A stretch of 64,000 nucleotides of DNA, from contig CALGRR010000109.1 in the NCBI GenBank assembly GCA_937880805.1, positions 3,366 through 67,365 on the forward strand. The letters run 5' to 3'. This document shows positions 53,553 to 64,000 of the stretch, piece after piece. Positions within the stretch are counted from its first letter, which is position 1; every line of letters begins with the position of its first letter. Under the pieces are notes generated by a model. The model searched no databases. It saw nothing but the letters and a program-made list of their open reading frames with translations, and had not been told where the DNA came from. A program made the translations under genes and the position numbers. This stretch comes from an uncultured Clostridia bacterium (GTDB lineage: Bacteria > Bacillota > Clostridia > Oscillospirales > Acutalibacteraceae).

Positions 53553-54743
53553 ATGAAGGTTGCCGGAATTATAGCTGAATATAATCCTTTTCATAACGGC
53601 CACGCTTTGCTTGCCGAAAAAGCAAGAAAGGCGGGGGCAACGCATATTGTTGCCGTTATGAGCGGGTATTTTGTGCAAAGGGGCGATATTGCCGTTTTTT
53701 CTCACGGCACAAGAGCTGAGGCGGCACTCGCCTGCGGGGTTGACCTCGTCTTGCAGCTTCCCTGCGTATATGCTCTTTCAGGTGCACAGAGCTTTGCACG
53801 TGCGGGAGTTGAAATTCTTGATGCTCTCGGCTGTGTTGATGAGCTGGTTTTCGGAAGCGAATGCGGAGATATTGATAAAATTGTTTCTGCGGCAGATTAT
53901 ATTTACGGCGATGAAATAATACCGCATATCAAGGCAGAGCTCGGCAAGGGTATTTCGTTTGCGGCGGCAAGAGAAAATGCGTTAAGGCTTGTTAACGCGG
54001 AAGCTGCGGAAATAATTAAACAGCCCAACAATATCCTCGGCGTTGAATATGTTGCGGCAATCAAAAGAGCAGGAAGCAGGATGAAACCCGTAACGTTTCC
54101 GAGAGAGGGTGCGGAGCACGACGGTATATGCACAAACGGAAACATTGCTTCGGCATCCCATATCAGAAATATGATAAAGACGGGCGGGGAGTGGAAGCCG
54201 CTTGTGCCGCAGAAGGCTGCGGAAATATATGAAAAGGCATTCGAAGAAAAGAAAGGACCCGCATTTACAAATAATGCGAAAAAATCGCTTTTGTATTCGG
54301 TAAGAATGCTGTCAGCGGAAGATTTTGGCAAATCACCCGACATCAGCGAAGGAATAGAAAACAGAATTTATGAAGCTGCACGCAAGGCGGTGTCGCTGAA
54401 TGAGCTGTATGATATTGCAAAAACAAAGAGGTATTCTCACGCAAGAATCCGAAGAATTATTTTCAATTCATTTCTGGGAATAACGGCAGAGGATGCGGCA
54501 ATTCCCGTGCCCTATATCAGGGTTACTGGCTTTAATTCAAACGGTGCGGAAATACTTCGCAAGGTGAAAGAAAAAGCAAGGCTGCCGCTTATTACCAAAG
54601 CTGCCGATGTATCTTCTTTGAGTGAAGATGCGGAAAGAATGTTTAAAACTGAATGCAGGGCGGGGGATTTATACACGCTGTTTCAGCCTGAAGTCAAACC
54701 CTGCGGAGAAGAAAAAGCTTTTATACCGATAATCGGCGAGTAA
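53553..54743 (+). CDS. tmcAL: tRNA(Met) cytidine acetate ligase
   Basis: Formerly YlbM/DUF795. It uses acetate and ATP to place N4-acetylcytidine at position 34 of elongator tRNA-Met. The 396-residue sequence has the nucleotidyltransferase-like start VAGIIAEYNPFHNGHALL (HxGH), MSGYFVQRGDIAVF near residue 35, and VFGSECGD near 98. The C-terminal helical region includes YSHARIRRI, the tRNA-binding part. GAGGAG precedes the ATG. It is divergent from ackA, the enzyme interconverting its substrate acetate. Confidence 0.93.
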   Translation: MKVAGIIAEYNPFHNGHALLAEKARKAGATHIVAVMSGYFVQRGDIAVFSHGTRAEAALACGVDLVLQLPCVYALSGAQSFARAGVEILDALGCVDELVFGSECGDIDKIVSAADYIYGDEIIPHIKAELGKGISFAAARENALRLVNAEAAEIIKQPNNILGVEYVAAIKRAGSRMKPVTFPREGAEHDGICTNGNIASASHIRNMIKTGGEWKPLVPQKAAEIYEKAFEEKKGPAFTNNAKKSLLYSVRMLSAEDFGKSPDISEGIENRIYEAARKAVSLNELYDIAKTKRYSHARIRRIIFNSFLGITAEDAAIPVPYIRVTGFNSNGAEILRKVKEKARLPLITKAADVSSLSEDAERMFKTECRAGDLYTLFQPEVKPCGEEKAFIPIIGE

Positions 54744-54777
54744 TAATTAAAGTTAATATATTTACATTATGTCATAG

Positions 54778-54809
54778 CTGCTTTCCGTCATACGGAGAGC
54801 AGTTTTTTT
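54778..54809 (+). terminator. tmcAL terminator
   Basis: CTGCTTTCCGT (54778-54788) and ACGGAGAGCAG (54792-54802), 11 pairs with one G-U, then seven T. The stretch 54744-55113 otherwise holds the rpoB promoter and structured leader; 54810-54926 is AT-rich with nothing else recognised. Confidence 0.9.
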
Positions 54810-54926
54810 ATTGTCAAAATAGACAAAAACCAAAAAATAATAAACAAAAATAATTGTAAAAATTCTTAAAATTTCGTATGAATGCACAAACATTTAATTT
54901 TTGAAAAATATTTTTATATTTTGCTA

Positions 54927-54955
54927 TTGACAACTTACCAAAAAATAACTATAAT
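54927..54955 (+). promoter_or_regulatory. rpoBC promoter
   Basis: Perfect consensus TTGACA (54927-54932), 17 bases, TATAAT (54950-54955). Transcript start expected near 54962, giving a leader of about 150 bases before rpoB. Confidence 0.9.
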
Positions 54956-54975
54956 ATCAAATCGCATCTTATAAT

Positions 54976-55050
54976 GGAACCGAATGTCCTCTAATTTGGT
55001 CTATATTTTGCGTGTTTAGTTATAAAAATATAGCAGATTAAGGCGGTTCC
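54976..55050 (+). ncRNA. Structured 5' leader of rpoB
   Basis: A long interrupted hairpin starting about 14 bases into the transcript. Pairings: GGAACCG (54976-54982) with CGGTTCC (55044-55050); CCT (54988-54990) with AGG (55041-55043); TAATTTG (54992-54998) with CAGATTA (55034-55040, one G-U); CTATATTTT (55001-55009) with AAAATATAG (55025-55033). The entire 26-base 3' strand is paired; the 5' strand has bulges of 5, 1 and 2 bases, and the loop is 15 bases. No T tract follows, so it is not a terminator. Role unknown: autoregulation, stability or processing are possible. Confidence 0.6.
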
Positions 55051-55113
55051 GAGAATAAAAAATCGTTTTTCCTACAGGGATGGAAGAATCAGAGAAACGG
55101 AGTGATTGAGCTA

Positions 55114-58100
55114 ATGCTTAAAGTGAATCCCGTTAAACGCGGAAGCAGTACACGTATGAGCTTCGGTAAAATTCGTGAGGTTATGGATATGCCCAACCTT
55201 ATCGAAATCCAGAAGGCATCATATCAGTGGTTCATCGAAACAGGTCTCAAAGAGGTTTTCCGTGATATGGCAGATATAACTGACTATACCGGCAACTGGA
55301 TTTTGAGCTTTGTTGATTACCGTATGGATGATAAGCCCAAGTATACGGTTCGTGAGTGCAAGGAGCGTGACGCAACATACGCTGCCCCGATGAGAGTTAC
55401 CGTTCGCCTTCAGAACAAAGAAACAGGCGTTATCAAAGAGTCGGAAGTATTTATGGGCGATTTCCCCATTATGACCGACAGCGGCACTTTCGTTATCAAC
55501 GGTGCAGAGCGTGTTATCGTTTCGCAGCTTGTTCGTTCACCCGGTGTATACTACGGAATGACCCACGACAAAACAGGTATCGAGCTTTACACAAGCACCA
55601 TCAACCCCAACAGAGGTGCATGGCTTGAATACGAAACCGATGCAAACGATGTTTTCTATGTCCGCATCGATAAAAACCGTAAAATCTACATCACGGCATT
55701 TATCCGTGCTCTCGGTCTGAGCTCGAATGATGACATCCGCCGCTTCTTCGGTGAGGATAACAAGCTCGAGGCAACAATGGAGAAGGATGAAACCAAGAAC
55801 ACAGAAGAAGCCCTTATGGAAGTTTTCAAAAAGCTTCGTCCCGGCGAGCCTGTTACTCTTGAATCCGCCCAGCAGCACATTGACAATCTTTTCTTTGATC
55901 CCCACAGATATGACATATCCCGTGTAGGCAGATATAAATATAACAAGAAGCTTTCACTTGTGAACAGACTTCCCGGCTGCAAGGTTGCACAGCCCGTTAT
56001 TTCCGAATATACCGGCGAGCTTCTTGCAGAGCCCGATGAAATCCTCACAAAGCAGAAGGCACTCGAAATAGAGCAGGCAGGCGTTATGAAGGTTGTTGTT
56101 GCCTGCGAAGACGGCAGCGAGCTTTTCGTTATTTCAAACGGAATGGTCGATGCAAAGGCTCTTCTTCCCGAGTCAATCTCAAAGGAAGAGCTTGAAGAAT
56201 GCAGCATCAACGAGAAGGTTCGTTACTCGGTGCTTCACGAAATAATCGAGAAGTGCGGTGACGATAAAGATGCCCTTCTTGCAGAAATGAAAGAACGCTG
56301 CGATGACCTTATTCCCAAGCACATTATTGTTGATGATATTTTTGCTTCGGTTAACTATGTAAACTGCCTCACAAAGCGTGTGGGAACAGTTGATGATATA
56401 GACCATTTGGGCAACAGACGTATCCGTTCCGTAGGTGAGCTGCTTCAGAATCAGTTCAGAATCGGTCTTGCAAGAATGGAAAGAGTTGTTCGTGAAAGAA
56501 TGGCAATCCAGGCTCAGGAAGAGGATGAAAAAATCACTCCTCAGTCGCTCATCAACATCCGCCCCGTTATGGTGGCAATCAGAGAGTTCTTCGGTTCATC
56601 ACCCCTCTCGCAGTTTATGGACCAGACCAACCCCCTTGCCGAGCTTACTCATAAACGCCGTCTTTCGGCTCTCGGCCCCGGCGGTCTTTCCAGAGACAGA
56701 GCAGGTTTCGAGGTTCGTGACGTTCACTATTCGCACTACGGCAGAATGTGTCCCATCGAAACTCCCGAAGGTCCCAACATTGGTTTGATATCGTATCTTG
56801 CAACCTTCGCAAGAATTAACGAATACGGCTTTATCGAAGCTCCCTACAGGAAAATCGATAAAGAAACCGGCGTTGTTCTCGATGAAATCGAGTATATGAC
56901 AGCCGATATGGAAGATGAATTTATTGTTGCTCAGGGTAACGAAGCTCTTGATGAAAACAACCGTTTCGTAAGACCCAAGATTACGGCAAGATTCAGAGAC
57001 GAGTTCATTGAAATCGACAACACAAAGGTTGACTATATGGACGTTTCGCCCAGAATGGTTGTTTCAGTTGCAACTGCAATGATTCCCTTCCTTGAAAACG
57101 ATGACGCTAACCGTGCTCTTATGGGCTCGAACATGCAGCGTCAGGCAGTTCCTCTTCTTAAAACAAGTGCTCCTCTCGTTGGTACGGGTATGGAGTATAA
57201 GGCAGCGGTTGACTCGGGTGTTACCGTTCTTGCAAAGGCAGACGGTACCGTTACCAAGGTAAGTGCAGACGGCATCACAATCAAAGAGGATGACGGCTTC
57301 TCACGCTACTATGAGCTCATTAAGTTTATGCGTTCAAACCAGGGCACCTGCATTAACCAGAGACCCATTGTTGAAGTTGGCCAGAGAGTAGAAAAGGGCG
57401 AGGTTATTGCCGACGGTCCCGCAACAGACCACGGCGAAATCAGCCTTGGCAAGAATGCTCTCATCGGCTTTATGACCTGGGAAGGTTATAACTACGAAGA
57501 CGCTGTTCTTGTTAACGAAAAAATCGTTCGTGACGATGTTTACACATCAGTTCACATTGAAGAATATGAAACCGAAGCAAGAGATACAAAGCTCGGTCCC
57601 GAAGAGATTACCAGAGATATTCCCAATGTCGGTGAGGATGCACTCGGCAACCTTGATGACAGAGGCATTATCCGCATCGGTGCAGAGGTTCATTCAGGCG
57701 ATATTCTTGTTGGTAAGGTAACACCCAAGGGTGAAACAGAGCTTACCGCAGAAGAAAGACTTCTCCGTGCTATTTTCGGCGAGAAGGCAAAGGAAGTAAG
57801 AGATACTTCACTTAAGGTTCCTCACGGTGAATACGGCGTTGTTGTTAATGTTGAAGTATTCACAAGAGAAAACAGCGATGAGCTTTCACCCGGCGTAAAC
57901 AAGGTTGTTCGCTGCTACATTGCCCAGAAGCGTAAGCTTTCTGTTGGTGATAAGATGGCGGGCCGCCACGGTAACAAGGGTGTTGTTTCGAGAATTCTTC
58001 CTCAGGAGGATATGCCCTTCCTTCCCGACGGCACACCTCTTGATATTGTTCTTAATCCCCTCGGTGTTCCCTCACGTATGAACATCGGTCAGGTTCTTGA

Positions 58101-58953
58101 GGTTCATCTCGGCTTTGCTGCAAGAGCACTTGGCTGCAAGATGATGACTCCCGTATTTGACGGTGCACACGAAGATGACATCAGAGATGCATTTATTGAA
58201 GCAAACCGTCTTTCAATGGAAGAGGCAGAGAAGAAGGCTGCTGAAAAGGGCGTTGAATTCGACCCCGAAACAGTTCCCCAGCTTCGCCTTGACTGCAAAT
58301 CAATCCTTACTGACGGACGCACCGGCAGAAAGTTTGATAACCCCGTAACCGTAGGTGTTATGTATTATCTCAAGCTCCATCACCTTGTTGACGATAAGAT
58401 TCACGCACGTTCAACAGGTCCCTACTCACTCGTTACACAGCAGCCCCTCGGCGGTAAAGCCCAGTTCGGCGGTCAGCGTTTCGGTGAAATGGAAGTTTGG
58501 GCACTTGAAGCTTACGGTGCAGCATATACTCTTCAGGAAATTCTTACTGTTAAATCTGACGATGTTGTGGGCAGAGTAAAGACCTACGAAGCAATCGTCA
58601 AGGGTCAGAATGTTCCCACACCCGGTATCCCCGAATCTTTCAAGGTTCTTATCAAAGAACTTCAGTCACTCGCACTCGACATCAAGGTTCTTGATGAAAA
58701 CAACGAGGAGATTGACCTTCGTCAGTCGTTTGACAATGACGATGCAGGCTTTGTTCCCGACGATAAGACATTCCAGAATGTTAACGACGTTGAGCAGAGC
58801 GATGAGTTTATTATCGATGAAGAGAGCGAAGAAAACGACATCTTCATCAGAGCAGAAGCAGATGACGATGAAATCTATGCGGATTTTGAAGACGATTACA
58901 GTGCAGAGGATTTCGGTCTTGACTTTGAAAGCTCGGAGGACGATTATAATTAA
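55114..58953 (+). CDS. rpoB: RNA polymerase beta subunit
   Basis: Catalytic core subunit of 1279 residues. Landmarks: MSFGKIREVMDMPNLIEIQK at the N-terminus, the rifampicin region (FFGSSPLSQFMDQTNPLAEL, then HKRRLSALGPGGLSRDRAGF) near residue 450, and the C-terminal HHLVDDKIHARSTGPYSLVT. About 80 strongly acidic residues follow the conserved end. The ATG at 55114 has GGAGTG nine bases upstream; a GTG at 55102 would overlap that ribosome site. It lies downstream of tmcAL rather than rplJL. Confidence 0.96.
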   Translation: MLKVNPVKRGSSTRMSFGKIREVMDMPNLIEIQKASYQWFIETGLKEVFRDMADITDYTGNWILSFVDYRMDDKPKYTVRECKERDATYAAPMRVTVRLQNKETGVIKESEVFMGDFPIMTDSGTFVINGAERVIVSQLVRSPGVYYGMTHDKTGIELYTSTINPNRGAWLEYETDANDVFYVRIDKNRKIYITAFIRALGLSSNDDIRRFFGEDNKLEATMEKDETKNTEEALMEVFKKLRPGEPVTLESAQQHIDNLFFDPHRYDISRVGRYKYNKKLSLVNRLPGCKVAQPVISEYTGELLAEPDEILTKQKALEIEQAGVMKVVVACEDGSELFVISNGMVDAKALLPESISKEELEECSINEKVRYSVLHEIIEKCGDDKDALLAEMKERCDDLIPKHIIVDDIFASVNYVNCLTKRVGTVDDIDHLGNRRIRSVGELLQNQFRIGLARMERVVRERMAIQAQEEDEKITPQSLINIRPVMVAIREFFGSSPLSQFMDQTNPLAELTHKRRLSALGPGGLSRDRAGFEVRDVHYSHYGRMCPIETPEGPNIGLISYLATFARINEYGFIEAPYRKIDKETGVVLDEIEYMTADMEDEFIVAQGNEALDENNRFVRPKITARFRDEFIEIDNTKVDYMDVSPRMVVSVATAMIPFLENDDANRALMGSNMQRQAVPLLKTSAPLVGTGMEYKAAVDSGVTVLAKADGTVTKVSADGITIKEDDGFSRYYELIKFMRSNQGTCINQRPIVEVGQRVEKGEVIADGPATDHGEISLGKNALIGFMTWEGYNYEDAVLVNEKIVRDDVYTSVHIEEYETEARDTKLGPEEITRDIPNVGEDALGNLDDRGIIRIGAEVHSGDILVGKVTPKGETELTAEERLLRAIFGEKAKEVRDTSLKVPHGEYGVVVNVEVFTRENSDELSPGVNKVVRCYIAQKRKLSVGDKMAGRHGNKGVVSRILPQEDMPFLPDGTPLDIVLNPLGVPSRMNIGQVLEVHLGFAARALGCKMMTPVFDGAHEDDIRDAFIEANRLSMEEAEKKAAEKGVEFDPETVPQLRLDCKSILTDGRTGRKFDNPVTVGVMYYLKLHHLVDDKIHARSTGPYSLVTQQPLGGKAQFGGQRFGEMEVWALEAYGAAYTLQEILTVKSDDVVGRVKTYEAIVKGQNVPTPGIPESFKVLIKELQSLALDIKVLDENNEEIDLRQSFDNDDAGFVPDDKTFQNVNDVEQSDEFIIDEESEENDIFIRAEADDDEIYADFEDDYSAEDFGLDFESSEDDYN

Positions 58954-58998
58954 TCGCCATTTTCCCAAAAGAGAATTAACGGAAAGGGGCATCGTTTG

Positions 58999-62727
<3,729 letters not shown>

Positions 62728-62742
62728 TTTTTGTAGAAAGTG

Positions 62743-62772
62743 TTGACAAACAGGGTTATCCTGTGATAAAAT
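62743..62772 (+). promoter_or_regulatory. rpsL (str operon) promoter
   Basis: TTGACA (62743-62748), 18 bases, TAAAAT (62767-62772) with an extended -10 TGA. Confidence 0.8.
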
Positions 62773-62790
62773 CTAAAATTGTGGTGTCCA

Positions 62791-62818
62791 GAACCCTGTG
62801 CTTTCGGGTGCGGGGTTC
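62791..62818 (+). other. Hairpin in rpsL leader
   Basis: GAACCCTGTGC (62791-62801) can pair with GTGCGGGGTTC (62808-62818), 11 pairs including G-U, loop TTTCGG; GTGT and ACAC flank it. It lies between promoter and start codon with no T tract, so it is a leader structure, not a terminator. Confidence 0.5.
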
Positions 62819-62857
62819 ATAACACGATATAATTTTCAAAGAAAGGAGAGAGTATTT

Positions 62858-63280
62858 TTGCCTACCTTTAATCAGCTTGTTCGTAACGGCAGAGAAACAC
62901 TTGTTAAGAAGCCCAAGGCTCCCGCACTTTTGAAGGGTCTCAACTCAAAGAAGAATGTTCTTACAGATCAGGATTCACCCCAGAAGCGTGGCGTTTGCAC
63001 CGCTGTTAAGACTGCAACCCCCAAAAAGCCCAACTCAGCTCTTCGTAAGATCGCAAGAGTTCGTCTCACAAACGGCATTGAGGTTTCAGCTTACATTCCC
63101 GGTGTTGGCCATAACCTTCAGGAGCACTCCGTAGTGCTTATCCGCGGCGGCCGTGTTAAGGACCTTCCTGGTGTACGTTATCACATCATCAGAGGTACAC
63201 TTGATACACAGGGTGTAGCTAACAGAATGCAAAGTCGTTCCAAGTATGGCGCAAAGCGTCCTAAAGCAGGTGCGAAATAA
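62858..63280 (+). CDS. rpsL: 30S ribosomal protein S12
   Basis: Decoding-centre protein of 140 residues. The family N-terminus PTFNQLVRNGRE fixes the start at a TTG codon (62858), with GAAAGGAG about nine bases upstream. TPKKPNSALRKIARVRLTNG and GGRVKDLPGVRYHIIRG, the streptomycin-related loops, are present. First gene of rpsL-rpsG-fusA, transcribed from its own promoter after rpoC. Confidence 0.95.
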   Translation: MPTFNQLVRNGRETLVKKPKAPALLKGLNSKKNVLTDQDSPQKRGVCTAVKTATPKKPNSALRKIARVRLTNGIEVSAYIPGVGHNLQEHSVVLIRGGRVKDLPGVRYHIIRGTLDTQGVANRMQSRSKYGAKRPKAGAK

Positions 63281-63413
63281 TTTTTTTAGAGAATAGACAA
63301 TCTCTGCTGTAAACCGGCAGGCTTTATATATGTTAAAAAGCCTTGTTTGGTGTTAACGGGAATTTGTCAACTCGAGTACCTATGATATCATTCCTATGAA
63401 GGAGGGAAGTACA
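63281..63413 (+). other. rpsL-rpsG intercistronic region
   Basis: A 133-base gap, long for this operon. It contains AGGCTTT (63319-63325) able to pair with AAAGCCT (63337-63343). In E. coli the equivalent gap holds the S7 translational-repression site; whether this region does so here is unknown. Confidence 0.35.
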
Positions 63414-63884
63414 ATGCCAAGAAGAGGCTTTATTGCAAAACGTGATGTTTTGCCGGATCCTATCTACAATTCTAAAAAGGTTACTCGCCTTATCAACAAC
63501 ATTATGCTTGACGGTAAGAAGGGTGTAGCTCAGAAGATAGTTTACGGTGCTTTTGACATCATCAGTGAAAAAACAGGTAAAGAACCACTCGAAGTGTTTG
63601 ATGCTGCTATGGAGAATATTATGCCACAGCTTGAATGTAAAGCAGTTCGTAAGGGCGGTGCCACATATCAAGTACCATTCGAGGTTCGTCCTGAAAGAAA
63701 GCAGACTCTAGCGCTTAGATGGCTTACAATGTTTAGCCGTCAACGTTCAGAGCGCACAATGAAAGAGCGTCTTGCAAACGAAATTATCGATGCTACTAAC
63801 GGCTTAGGTAATGCAGTTAAGAGACGTGAAGAAATGCACAGAACAGCAGAAGCAAACAAGGCTTTTGCTCACTACAGATGGTAA
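63414..63884 (+). CDS. rpsG: 30S ribosomal protein S7
   Basis: Primary 16S rRNA-binding protein of the small-subunit head, 156 residues. It begins MPRRGFIAKRDVLPDPIYN and contains GGATYQVPFEVRPERKQTLA; the C-terminal AEANKAFAHYRW is the family ending. The ATG at 63414 has GGAGGG upstream; an ATG at 63396 is rejected because the ribosome site lies after it. Confidence 0.96.
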   Translation: MPRRGFIAKRDVLPDPIYNSKKVTRLINNIMLDGKKGVAQKIVYGAFDIISEKTGKEPLEVFDAAMENIMPQLECKAVRKGGATYQVPFEVRPERKQTLALRWLTMFSRQRSERTMKERLANEIIDATNGLGNAVKRREEMHRTAEANKAFAHYRW

Positions 63885-63895
63885 TTTGTTAATGA

Positions 63896-63912
63896 CCGCG
63901 TGATACACGCGG
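63896..63912 (+). other. Small hairpin before fusA
   Basis: CCGCGTG (63896-63902) and CACGCGG (63906-63912), perfect 7-bp stem with ATA loop, two bases before the fusA ribosome site GGAGG. It could modulate fusA initiation or processing. Confidence 0.4.
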
Positions 63913-63925
63913 ATGGAGGTTTAAA

Positions 63926-64000
63926 ATGCCAAGAAAAGTATCTCTTGAAATGACAAGAAATATTGGTATTATGGCTCATATTGACGCCGGTAAAACCACC
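63926..64000 (+). CDS. fusA: Elongation factor G, 3' end beyond window
   Basis: Only 25 codons are inside the window: MPRKVSLEMTRNIGIMAH then IDAGKTT, the G1 nucleotide-binding loop of EF-G. GGAGG precedes the ATG. Position after rpsL-rpsG is the canonical str operon order, which supports the call despite the short sequence. Confidence 0.9.
   Translation, partial: MPRKVSLEMTRNIGIMAHIDAGKTT

Noticed and set aside
55010..55024. rpoB leader hairpin as a terminator/attenuator
   Set aside because: No T-rich tract follows 55050 directly; the A-rich and TTTTT stretches at 55055-55070 do not continue a stable stem.
63400..64000. Slightly different codon use in rpsG and early fusA as a sign of transfer
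   Set aside because: The segment is short and the genes are core ribosomal genes in canonical order.

Overview
This window looks like a chromosomal segment of a low-to-mid GC, spore-forming gut member of the Clostridia, most likely the Oscillospiraceae/Ruminococcaceae group. This is inferred from gene content and style: Firmicutes-type pyrK/pyrD, addAB, a yaaL-bofA pair (BofA regulates sigma-K processing in sporulation), tmcAL, strong AGGAGG-type ribosome sites, TTGACA/TATAAT promoters, and several secreted or cytoplasmic glycosidases for plant and host glycans. I see no tRNA or rRNA genes, insertion sequences, prophage or CRISPR array.

Layout. 1-3140: end of a probable Tad/Flp-pilus-type locus (DUF192 protein, DivIVA-like coiled coil, TadG-like protein with a beta-solenoid-like repeat domain). 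3169-8945: a complete pyrCKDFEBI operon for UMP synthesis from carbamoyl phosphate, with promoter, a leader able to form mutually exclusive antiterminator/terminator structures, and a terminator. 9000-11207: secreted sialate-O-acetylesterase-like enzyme. 17834-11244 (minus): tightly packed manA / ABC-F / GH78 rhamnosidase / GNAT / Gfo-Idh operon. 17932-18471: yaaL-bofA. 22256-18507 (minus): taurine-type ABC transporter tauCAB plus a PucR regulator, whose promoter carries twin 13-bp direct repeats. 22409-27132: secreted GH51 arabinofuranosidase, secreted PHP-domain protein, small membrane protein. 31376-27170 (minus): argCJBD with a promoter-embedded ARG box. 33838-31548 (minus): DUF1015 protein and ldhA. 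33993-37774: zinc-ribbon membrane protein, GH20 hexosaminidase, CNNM/CBS protein. 37937-44804: addBA. 44904-49975: rpmE, yigZ, dgt, dnaG, rpoD. 52136-50039 (minus): CBM9-like protein, NahK-like sugar kinase, unknown. 53444-54743: ackA and tmcAL diverging from overlapping promoters. 54927 to the end: rpoB-rpoC, then rpsL-rpsG-fusA (fusA cut by the window edge).

Most unusual. (1) Two intergenic elements, 36170-36359 and 46931-47094, share a similar head sequence and the same architecture: strings of tiny perfect stem-loops of different sequence separated by an identical short linker (AACTTCACT in one, ATATCAC in the other). I know no named family that fits. (2) The second element runs into dnaG, whose expected start codon reads ACG behind a well-placed Shine-Dalgarno. 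(3) rpoB has its own consensus promoter and a 75-nt leader that can fold into a 26-bp interrupted hairpin; rpoBC is not next to rplJL here. (4) The pyr leader, tau twin operators, ARG box and shared ackA/tmcAL -10 region are specific regulatory predictions. All folds and motif matches were made by eye; no database search was possible.
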